Positions 7,440-14,500 of a DNA stretch of 14,500 nucleotides are shown here, piece after piece; position 1 is the stretch's first letter; each line of letters starts with the position of its first letter. Both the position numbers and the translations under genes were made by a program. This DNA is from Cristatella mucedo (lineage: Eukaryota > Bryozoa > Phylactolaemata > Cristatellidae). The notes under the pieces were generated by a model. That model had not been told where the DNA came from and did not search any database. It saw only the letters and a list, made by a program, of their open reading frames with translations. The stretch is taken from the NCBI GenBank assembly GCA_009760855.2, contig WPIO01000036.1, positions 2,733,001-2,747,500 on the forward strand. Direction: 5' to 3'.

Positions 7440-8079
7440 TCTGGCTACTTAGGGCTTTGCCTCCCTAAATAGTTAGTAGACTCCTGGTAGACTGACTATT
7501 AGTCCCTGTCCACCATAAAACTCCGAAGTCAATGTACAGGCAATCTAGGCTTATTTCGAAGCCGTAAATAACCCTGCAATCCTTAAAATCCCAAAGCTAT
7601 ACACTTTACTAACCATTGATCTGCAATAACGTAAAATCCTAAAGTTGCCAAAGCGCTGCTGAGTCATGAACCTTGCATCCTAAAGGCGATTCATTGTTTA
7701 TATGCATTACCCTAAATCTAAGCCGTGACCTGTAAGCCTCAGCCCATTGCATTAACATGCCAAAACGACTATCTGCAATAAAACCAGGCAGTGGCTCATC
7801 TAAAAAACCTCCCCCAACGTGGCGAGAGAGAGAGAGAGAGAGAGAGAGAAAGATAAAGCCATTCTGAAATCCTTAGGCGATGGCACTAACCGCTAAAAGG
7901 CTTAAATAATAATAAAATGTATAGATAGTTATTACAACAAAAATAAAAAATAATAATAACGAAGTCATAACAATGATAAAACGAAATACTAATATTATAA
8001 TTAAAATAATATGCTAAGAAATTGACTTTTTATTTCTCACCGTAATATGATTAACCCATGCGACATGTCGGTACTAGTC
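7440..8079. other. AT-rich intronic spacer with GA repeat
   Basis: Low-complexity DNA with a GA microsatellite (about 7823-7849), recurring CTGCAAT and AAAATCC words between 7570 and 7790, and very AT-rich sequence from 7900 to 8040. An NF-E2-like TGCTGAGTCAT lies near 7656-7668. No gene seen. Confidence 0.45.
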
Positions 8080-8084
8080 GTAGT

Positions 8085-8150
8085 AGGTCACATAAGAGAT
8101 CTCCTGACTTGACATTTAAAGCGAAACTCAAAACCCACGTGGTTTGCCTC
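8085..8150 (+). pseudogene. Short LINE ORF 3'-end fragment
   Basis: The frame encodes SPDLTFKAKLKTH, matching SPDLTTFKRNLKTH near the C-terminus of the LINE copy A protein. Only about 65 bp are recognisable. It lies immediately upstream of LINE copy B, in the same orientation. Confidence 0.55.
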
Positions 8151-8164
8151 AGGATTGCCTTTTG

Positions 8165-9740
8165 CTTGCAATTCATCTCTTCTACGATTCCTATCAAAGA
8201 CACTGGAACGGGTCGTGGCAGACCAGCTGAACTCATATATTGAAACTTCAAACCTTGCTAGTAAGTTCCAGTCTGGCTTTAGAGGTAATCGCTCCACAGA
8301 ATCAGCATTGCTTAGGGTGTACAATAACCTACTTAGGAATGCAGACACAGGTAGAGTGTCTCTGCTTGTTTTGCTCAATCTTTCGGCAGCTTTTGATACC
8401 ATCGATCACCAAGTTCTTCTAGAGCGCCTCTCATCTCACCTGGGCATCACTGGCACTGGTCTGCAATGGTTCAGATCGTATCTCAGTTGGAGACTCCAGA
8501 GTATTGACGTGAATGGACAAAGATCATCCGAGGTTCCTCTGAAATATGGGGTACTTTCAGGGCTCCGTGCTAGGTCCGGTTCTCTTCACAGTTTATACTC
8601 TCCCTCGTGCTGATGTGATTGCCAAGCACAATCTAGGCTTTCACTTCTATTCGGAACACACTCAGTTGTACCTTTGCTTTGATCCCTCCCAGCCTTCGAG
8701 CACCTCGAATTCTTTCAACTCACTTGCTGCATGTGTTGATGACGTCCGCACATGGATGGCAGCAAATTTTCTTAAAACTTAACGATGATAAAACGAACTT
8801 TCTAGCTATCGGCAAACCCAGTGTGATTCAGAGATTGGAAAGGCTGTCTCTCAAAATTGGCTCTGTCAGCATATCTCCTGTGGAATCTGCTCGAAATCTG
8901 GGTGTCATGTTCCAAAGCAACCTCTCGTCAGACAACCACATCAGCTCCACAATCAAGTCTGCCTACTTTCAGATACATAACATTGCTAAAATTTGGGCTT
9001 GTTTAGATAAGGATACCACGTCTAAGTTGGTCCATGCATTTGTGACATCCCGTCTTTGACTTATGTCACTCACTGCTTGCTGGCCTACCGGCATGTGCAA
9101 TCAGGCGAATACAGCTGGTGCAAAACTCTGCAGCTAGACTTGTCTGTCGTGAGCGTCGCAGTGTCCATAGCATACCACTTCTCGCCGACCTGCACTGGCT
9201 ACCAGTCAAGCAACGGATTGACTTTAAGGTTTTGTCGCTCACTTTTAGGTCACTTCATTCTTTGGCTCCAGCCTATCTCTCAGATCTACTCTCCAACCAG
9301 GCCAAGCATCGTACCAACCGCTTTTCGGAATCCATCAGTTAACCAATACCTCGTACAAACCTCAAATCCTTTGGAGACCATGAATTTAGTTCGTATACTC
9401 CTAAAGTCTGGAACTCCCTCTCGACTTGCGTGAGAACATCCCCTGACTTGGCCACATTTAAAAAGAACGTAACAGCACACCTATTTAGGACTGCATTTAG
9501 TGGGTCCCTGTGATTCGTCCTTCACGTGCTTATGTGTGCTGACATTGTGCATGCTGCCACTGGCCACATTTGCATGCTGACCCTCTGCATGTCAAACCTA
9601 ACCATGTTATTCATGTTGTTTATCAATCATGATATTACTCATCATTCAATCGCTTTTACCTTTGTAGCGAAGGTAACGCGCCCAGAAAGAGATTGAGTTC
9701 TCTGAGGGCGCTTTATCAAGTTCATTATTGTTATTTTTAT
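8165..9740 (+). pseudogene. LINE copy B, decayed RT pseudogene
   Basis: Closely similar to copy A from FLSKTLERVV to the 3' tail, but broken. The catalytic aspartate of motif A is lost (LLVLLNLSAAFD) and YADD is replaced by YSEH (8648-8659). Single-base insertions shift the frame near 8555, 8775 and 9056, the last creating a TGA, and a nonsense TAA lies near 9340. The 3' UTR and the hairpin-like terminus (9670-9720) survive, with a TTATTG-type tail. It starts only about 30 bp upstream of the point where copy A starts. It lies inside the TRIM intron in the sense orientation and makes no protein. Confidence 0.9.
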
Positions 9741-9805
9741 TGTTGATGTACTTTTGTCGTATGGTGTTATTGTGGACGTTATTATGATGATTCAGTTCAT
9801 TTACA

Positions 9806-9860
9806 TCCTTTACAGACTATGTTAAGTGCCTAGGAAGAGGTTTGTTTGGCTCTTAGGTGG
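9806..9860 (+). repeat. Second, degenerate LINE/SINE 3' end
   Basis: TTTACAGACTATGTTAAGTG followed by CCTAGGAAGAGG repeats the start of the LINE terminal hairpin about 130 bp after the copy B terminus. It may be another decayed insertion or a tandem 3' end of copy B. Confidence 0.45.
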
Positions 9861-10071
9861 AAGTAAAAACGCATCCATTTGCATGATTATGTGCATTTTA
9901 CCTCCCGGGCACTCTAAAACTTGCCTGTCGAGCAGTCACCTTAAATGCTCGTCGTCTGGTGCCGCTGGGTTTTGGTAGCGACCGTGCCTCGCTGGCTGGT
10001 TGGCGTGCAGTTATTGGCCAGGCCACCATTAAAGCGCTAGAAGATCGATCGCTGATTACATACCTTTGCAG

Positions 10072-11063
10072 GTGCAGCGACCGATGATGACTGCACGCCG
10101 AGGGTTTCGCTCGCTGCCACTGCTGCCGAGAGCAGAAGCCCGCTGCAGTTTCATTGTGAACACGTATTCACATCGCCGACAATGTGCAGCGACGTGGCTG
10201 TGACCTCAGATGGAGGCTTGCTGGTAGCTGCCAGAATGCATGGCGTTATAGAGTTTGACGCTGAGGGTAAAGAATTGGGTCGCTGGAGGCCTGCGCTGAA
10301 GAGGCCAGTCAATGGTTGGACTGATTGGGTTTCTACGGTGGACATTCTCGGCGACGGCAGGGCGGTTATTGACTTGCAGTATGCAAAGCTGATAGTCCTG
10401 CTGACTCGAAACTCGCAGCTCGATGGCGGAGACTTGTGGACCGAAAGTGAGCGCGTCCTGCATCTCGATTCGCCGCCGTGGATGGTTGCAGCCCACGCTG
10501 ACGTCATTGCTGTAACCGAGTGCCGGAAGAGCCACGACGTGAACTATAGCTTACCCGACGACGATGAAAGATGGGTGCCGGGACCTAAGTTGTCACTGGT
10601 GGCGGTCGACGGGAGACCGCTGAAATGGAAGCGGGAGCTCAGCTATGACATTTTTGCAGTAGCTGTCACAGCTCAGGCTGTAATAGTATCGAGTTGTTCG
10701 GAGGTAATGAGTGGTGGCACTCAGCGACGTGTTTTTATGGAATCATATGGCCACGAAGGAAACCCACTGTGGACACGGCAACTGGAGGAAGGAGTAGATG
10801 ATTTGTGCCCATCACCCTTGGGACGTGTCTTCTACGCGCCTTTACCGGCTAGACGCCAGGTAGCTACGATCAACGCCGACGACGGCAGCGTTTTGGAGCC
10901 ATGTGACGGCATGATTTTAAAGCACAGAGATGAGAGACTGCATGGGGAGGTAAAACCAACGAGACTCTCGTTGAGCAAGGGAAAAGGCACGTTTCTGTCA
11001 ATCTTGTCAGCCCATGACTTTCAAACTCTGTGTATTTACCGAGCTAAACATGACGTCGAGTGA
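10072..11063 (+). CDS. TRIM-type protein, exon 2: propeller-like C-terminal domain
   Basis: Continues the TRIM frame: GT completes codon 354, then 36 linker residues lead to a region of six repeats that look like propeller blades. Approximate positions in the 683-residue product are 391-425 (VAVTSDGGLLVAARMHGVIE and FDAEGKEL), 438-470, 488-540, 545-595, 595-628 and 650-680. The first repeat resembles an NHL blade; the others are more divergent. Such domains bind RNA or protein in TRIM-NHL proteins. Without splicing, the first ATG is at 10182, giving 293 residues, but the 36 open codons before it and the close stop at 10053-10055 favour an exon. The stop codon is TGA at 11061-11063. Confidence 0.8.
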
Positions 11064-12429
11064 CTACATTTTACCACTTTCACAGACCAGACCTGGCCAC
11101 GTTGTGAGTCGGCATGTGCTACTTTCGCAGGGCTACATACACTAATATCTCCTCGTACTGGGCACTCAAAACCGCGGTCGTTGCATGCAAGCAAGCACGC
11201 CTGCTTTCGGTTAAACTACCCGTGGCAGCATGCACGCCGGAGGCACGATCACTGGCTGAGTTGCGGATCTCAAAGAGATCGCGCGGTTGCTGATCACGTG
11301 ATCTCATCGAGATCCGACACTGGGTTTCCGCGACGGTGCAACGAAGCAGCTCGCCTCCTGCTCTGCTTTCGCTCTGCTCATGTGAATGCATTTTCTTCTG
11401 AATGAATTTCGTCTGCATTTTCGTCTGAAGTGCCGCAGCTACTCATAAATACACAAATGATTATGTGCGCATACGTTTATGCACGTGAAAATAAGCTGAT
11501 CAAACTCGTGTCAAACTTCTTGATGAGGAACGGCCAGCGACGACAGTGGATGAACTAGCTGAGGTTTCTGTTCTTTTAGAAGATGAATAGTCAATAGCCG
11601 CCAGTCACAGTACGATTCCGCTCGCAAGTAGAAACTCGGGCTTATAGCTCTCTTGCAAAGCTCGCGTTTTATCCTTTGGCATTCAAGCGATCCAGGGCGG
11701 AATTCTAGTACGATCCTCTAGCAGGGGAAAAATGAAAGTGTCGCTGCACAGCTGCAGCCATGGATTCGCGGCTTGTCCACTGCCCGACCAGTCCAATGAA
11801 GCGAGGATGCTAATTTCTCCTTGCCGATCTAGTCTGTTTTGCAGGGAGCGCAGGTACCCGCAGTGCAAGGAGCCACGTCTAATTGCGTGGCCTTCGCGAG
11901 AGAGCAGCACCTGCTTTGAAGTGAGGCAGTCACGCGCGGGCCTATTGCCACATGCCTAAGAGTCGTCGGTTTTTATTGGCATCGTTACCGTGTCTGAAAA
12001 TCGCTGCATTTGCTGCAGCACAAGTAGCGAAATAGAAGGAGTGAACACTTGTCGGTGGCTAACGTCTTGCACATCGCGGACTTGTCCGTGCCGCAGGGAG
12101 CTTCGTTGCTGGTCTGCTGCTGGACACTGCGGCCGGCGCCGGCTGCGCTGGACGCCGTCCCGGCGACAGTCGGACGGACGGCCGTCCCGGAACTCGGCTC
12201 GTCGTGCGAAAGAGGAGCAGCCGAGAGGCCCCCGCGAGGAGACTCGTCCGCTCCCGCGTGACTAGAAAAAGGCGCTCCACTGAGTCCGTCGCTTCCGGGT
12301 GCGGATGCTTCCGGAACGACGCGCTCGCGGGCCGCCGCCCCTCGTCGCGAGAGCGCGGCGTCGTTCCTCCGAGGCGCCTTTTCCTCCTCAGCGCCCCAGT
12401 TAAGGCGAGGCGGCTCGCGTGTCAGCGGT
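11064..12429. other. 3' flank of TRIM gene, no recognised gene
   Basis: No canonical AATAAA was found just after the stop; weak variants lie near 11443 (CATAAATAC) and 11489 (AATAAG). A symmetric dyad is at 11264-11316. From about 12100 the sequence becomes very GC- and CpG-rich, merging into a promoter-like region with two CTTCCGG motifs near 12291-12313. Open frames in both directions lack recognisable domains. Confidence 0.4.
11264..11316. repeat. Symmetric dyad with GATC/CACGTG core
   Basis: CGGATCTC and GAGATC on the left mirror GATCTC and GAGATCCG on the right, each pair separated by exactly 3 bases; the loop is 19 nt. Overlapping it is the perfect palindrome GATCACGTGATC (11292-11303), which contains an E-box. 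It may be a 3' UTR hairpin or a protein-binding site. Confidence 0.7.
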
Positions 12430-12550
12430 GGGAGCGGCCGCTACAAAAGGGAGAGCGCGGCTGTGACATGCGTTCACTGCCGGCTTCCGCCCCCACCCCC
12501 GCCCCCACCGCATAATTCTCCATTCGACGCTGCTGCTCGTGGCGGCGGCC
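12430..12550 (+). promoter_or_regulatory. Candidate promoter and 5' UTR of downstream exon
   Basis: A CpG-dense region with a TATA-like TACAAAAGG (12442-12450) about 100 bp before an ATG in good context. A 15-codon upstream ORF (12468-12515) lies between them, ending in TAA. No start site can be proven from sequence. Confidence 0.35.
12468..12515 (+). CDS. Small upstream ORF, 15 codons
   Basis: ATG CGT TCA ... GCA TAA encodes a short Pro/Ala-rich peptide and ends 35 bp before the candidate main ATG at 12551. If transcribed it could dampen translation of the main frame. The Pro-rich content follows from a C-rich simple repeat, so it may be incidental. Confidence 0.25.
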   Translation: MRSLPASAPTPAPTA

Positions 12551-12715
12551 ATGCGGCTGACAGCACGTGCAGCTCACTTCGTCTTGTCCGGAGCCAAGGA
12601 AGGCCAATTTTGGCGGCTCGTCGGCGACGAGATTGTCGCTCGTGTCTCGCGAAATTACGACCGGCAAGTCGAGGTCGACGACATTGCGGTCTGCATATAC
12701 ACATTGAGTTACGAT
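12551..12715 (+). CDS. Candidate first coding exon, unknown protein
   Basis: ATG with G at -3 opens 55 codons that end exactly at GAT/GTAAGAG, a strong phase-0 donor. The peptide is of mixed composition (for example FVLSGAKEGQFWRLVGDEIV), unlike the low-complexity frames nearby, and its codons are rich in G or C at the third position. I do not recognise the family. Later exons would be downstream, perhaps beyond the window. Reading past the donor extends the frame to 12895, which is less likely to be coding. Confidence 0.4.
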
Positions 12716-13054
12716 GTAAGAGAGAGGAAAAAGACGACCGGCGACCGAGATCGCCAAGGATCTCGCGCTAGCAAAATCCTCGAGCGGAGACGAACGAAAA
12801 AATTGCAGATGGCTGCGATTGGCTGGCATAGCTGGCTCGCAGGTCGAATATGTGGCGATCGGCAAGCGAGCGCGGCAGCTCAAAGCAGGAAGTGACGTCA
12901 CGAAAATAAGCTGGCGCTGTCCCGGGAAAAAGTAAGCGACATTGCGGAAACGCACCCGAGGTCGCGGCAAGGAAGGCTGAACACCAGTACTACCGGCGGG
13001 GGCGGCTGGGGTAGGCTGGGGCAGGTCAGATGGTTGGTCGAGGCTGGAGCTGTT
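12716..13054. other. Possible intron start with regulatory motifs
   Basis: Follows the candidate exon. It holds a CCAAT-type motif in reverse (ATTGG near 12819) and the ETS/CRE composite at 12888-12901. No gene or repeat was otherwise recognised. Confidence 0.35.
12888..12901 (+). promoter_or_regulatory. ETS/CRE composite motif
   Basis: GGAAGTGACGTCAC joins an ETS core (GGAA) to a perfect palindromic CRE (TGACGTCA). Such pairs are known in vertebrate CpG-island promoters. Here it could belong to a promoter on either strand or to an intronic enhancer. Confidence 0.45.
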
Positions 13055-13558
13055 GGCGTGGCATCACCATCATGTTGCCCCGCCCTAGCCAGACCGGGGT
13101 GTGAGTGCACAACGCCTCAGCAGCCGGTCCTATCGGCTGATTGGGCGGAGGGATTTATGAATGGCTACGAGGTCACGTCAGGGTTACAAATTTGTGGGCG
13201 GTGGCGTCGGCGTGGTGCCCGGAAGGTTAAAGAGCAAAAGCTCCATGCGGTGCATCGTGCACCGACAGCAAACGACGCCACGAACCTCCCCACAAAACGT
13301 AATCGTTGTGCGTCGCGACGGACAGTAGTCGCGAGTTTCTCTCACCGCGTGAAACGGGCCCTCGAGAGGAGAGGGCAAGCAAACACGTTGGCTCACGACG
13401 GCGCTCAGCAGACAAGAGCAATTCTGGCCGGGGTCACGTGACCACGTGGCATTCCTGAATCCCTCCGCCCAATCAGCCGACAGGACCGGCTGCTGAGGCT
13501 TTACGCACTCACACCCCGGTCTGGCTAGGGCGGGACAACGTGATGGTAACGCCAGGCC
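13055..13558. mobile_element. Fold-back element with ~124-bp inverted arms
   Basis: The left arm (13055-13178) is the near-perfect reverse complement of the right arm (13434-13558), around a unique 255-bp centre. Shared blocks include CGCCCTAGCCAGACCGGGGT and CAGCAGCCGGTCC. Each arm carries TGATTGGGCGGAG, a reverse CCAAT box joined to a GC box. The arms yield the same peptide (PALARPGCEC) in open frames on the two strands, which shows those frames are by-products. No transposase is encoded. A non-autonomous DNA transposon or a local inverted duplication would both fit. Confidence 0.85.
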
Positions 13559-13924
13559 ACATAACGCTCTGGAAGATGACCAGGAAGCAGCTGAAGGTGC
13601 CGCCAAAGGCCCACCTTCGGGTGCGCCTCCTTTAGCCTGGAAAGTTGGCGATCGTCCATGATGCTGGTCGGGGGCTGCAGAGTGCAGTGGCTTTTTCTTT
13701 TTCGGGGGCACCCCTCCTGCGAGCTCCTACGAGGTCCCTCCTTCTCAAGACGAGGGTCCGTCGCTTTTTTCGGTGAAGTGAAGTGAGCCAAGTCAGTTTC
13801 AAAAGGGCACCGAAGCCATTCCCATTCTCTCGAGTCGCTATAATTTGAGGGGCCAGAGAGCCTCCGATATTCTTTGGACTAGCAGAGGCGCCGGACGGCG
13901 CCCCTTCGACGCTAAGGTTAAGGC
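13559..13924. other. Spacer, nothing recognised
   Basis: No gene or known repeat seen. A short perfect inverted repeat, GGCGCCG-GA-CGGCGCC, lies near 13888-13903. Confidence 0.4.
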
Positions 13925-14184
13925 TCTGAAAATGTAGATTGAGATTCCGTCAAAGACTGATGCACGGACATCTACAGGACGGCGAGTCCTTGGTGAGTGG
14001 CTTCACCCCATCGGAAGAAAGTACTCAACAGCCTCTTATGTTTAGCGACAGAAGACCCTTTACGGCTATCATCACGGCTTGCAGCGGCAATAAAGGGTCG
14101 CCCACCGTAGGACTCGAACCCGATAGCACGGGACCGAGGTGGCGAAAAGCAACCGCCTTACCTAGTGCGTCATCACGGCTCACC
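13925..14184 (-). mobile_element. tRNA-derived SINE, minus strand
   Basis: On the minus strand it begins GGTGAGCCGTGATG. It has an A-box-like stretch (TGACGCACTAGGTAAGG, plus-strand 14157-14173) and a perfect B box, GGTTCGAGTCC (14110-14120). The body (TTGCCGCTGCAAG, then GATAGCCGTAAAGG) matches the split SINE at 3392-3490. This copy is uninterrupted at the point where copy A of the LINE sits in the other SINE. The 3' end near 13925 is approximate, as no clear tail was seen. Confidence 0.72.
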
Positions 14185-14282
14185 GGGAACGAAGTATACC
14201 CACGTAGTTTTTGAGGGCCGAAAAGATCTCCCGGTGGTCGACGCCATTGACTCGAAGCATCGAGGTGTCTCTTTGCAGTGGA

Positions 14283-14377
14283 GCATTACATTTTATTACA
14301 ACAATAATCATAAATTTGATAAAGCGCCGTCAGAGAACTAAATCTCTTTCTAGGTGCTTAAAATCTTTCTGCAAAGT
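14283..14377 (-). repeat. LINE 3' end, minus strand
   Basis: On the minus strand ACTTTGCAGAAAG leads to CACCTAGAAAGAGATTTAG, TTCTCTGACGGCGCTTTATC and a TTATTG-type tail. This is nearly the copy A terminus, including the ACTTTGCAG upstream of the hairpin. No RT sequence precedes it, so the insertion is extremely 5' truncated or is a SINE tail. Confidence 0.8.
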
Positions 14378-14500
14378 AAGCATTTTCTTTTGAGAACGAG
14401 CCTAAATAAACCGGCATGAACTAGCCCGCCCACGCAATGCAGCCTCACGCTCTCCAAATGTGGTCATACATTTTTGATTTAATTAATGGCTTCCCAACAA

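Larger units (their letters stand above)
5282..10071 (+). other. Predicted intron of the TRIM gene (4790 bp)
   Basis: The donor GTGAGG at 5282 and the acceptor TACCTTTGCAG ending at 10071 join in frame. A branch-point-like CTGAT lies near 10052-10056. In the exon 2 frame a TGA stop sits at 10053-10055, only 16 bp before the splice site, so the open frame begins almost exactly at the acceptor. The intron is filled with SINE and LINE pieces on both strands, microsatellites and a GC-rich block. Reading through the donor gives nine more residues after G354, then TAG at 5311-5313. Confidence 0.78.

Noticed and set aside
7560-7800. Degenerate telomere-like or satellite repeat (CCTAAA, CTGCAAT words)
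   Set aside because: Words recur irregularly with no fixed period; AT-rich chance is enough.
10182-11063. Independent single-exon gene starting at ATG 10182
   Set aside because: The frame is open 36 codons upstream to a good acceptor and matches the phase of exon 1; kept only as an alternative.
12422-12970. 182-codon minus-strand frame
   Set aside because: Overlaps the candidate + exon and a simple repeat; no family recognised. Not excluded with certainty.
13034-13711. 135-codon + and 175-codon - frames with shared peptides
   Set aside because: The shared peptides arise because the two arms are inverted copies; the frames are by-products of the fold-back element.
14085-14184. Functional tRNA gene, minus strand
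   Set aside because: Same SINE head as 1750-1838, followed by the SINE body.

Overview
The window is nuclear DNA of an animal, most likely an invertebrate. It shows spliced genes, non-LTR retrotransposons of the L2/CR1-like type, tRNA-derived SINEs, long microsatellites and GC-rich blocks, and nothing bacterial. The sequence alone does not identify the phylum.

The central gene is a TRIM-type RING protein on the + strand. Exon 1 (4222-5281) carries a complete RING finger, a degenerate first B-box, a good second B-box and a coiled coil. Exon 2 (10072-11063) carries six propeller-like repeats. A strong donor at 5282 and acceptor ending at 10071 join in the same reading frame and predict 683 residues. 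The intron is 4790 bp and is mostly repeats. If it is retained, translation stops after 363 residues, giving a RING/B-box/coiled-coil protein without the propeller.

Layout. 1-126: SINE 3' piece (+). 128-775: broken LINE piece (-). 780-1749: GC-rich, no gene. 1750-3490: a SINE split by a 5'-truncated LINE whose 431-codon reverse transcriptase ORF is still open. 3491-4221: a SINE-like tail, a GC box and the likely 5' region of the TRIM gene. 4222-5281: TRIM exon 1. 5282-10071: intron with one SINE, two minus-strand tails, a perfect 18-bp hairpin, an AC microsatellite, a possible minus-strand retroelement piece, a short LINE piece and a dead LINE copy. 10072-11063: TRIM exon 2. 11064-12430: no recognised gene, with one symmetric 53-bp dyad. 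12430-12715: promoter-like DNA, a 15-codon upstream ORF and a candidate first exon of an unknown gene. 13055-13558: a fold-back element with 124-bp arms. 13925-14184: a SINE (-). 14283-14377: a LINE/SINE 3' tail (-).

The repeats form a linked system. The LINE and several short elements share one 3' module, a hairpin followed by a TTA-rich tail. This is what is expected when SINEs borrow the reverse transcriptase of a partner LINE. No CRISPR array, rRNA or intact tRNA gene was seen. The strongest leads are the TE-filled split TRIM gene with its possible short isoform, the LINE/SINE 3' module, and the fold-back element.
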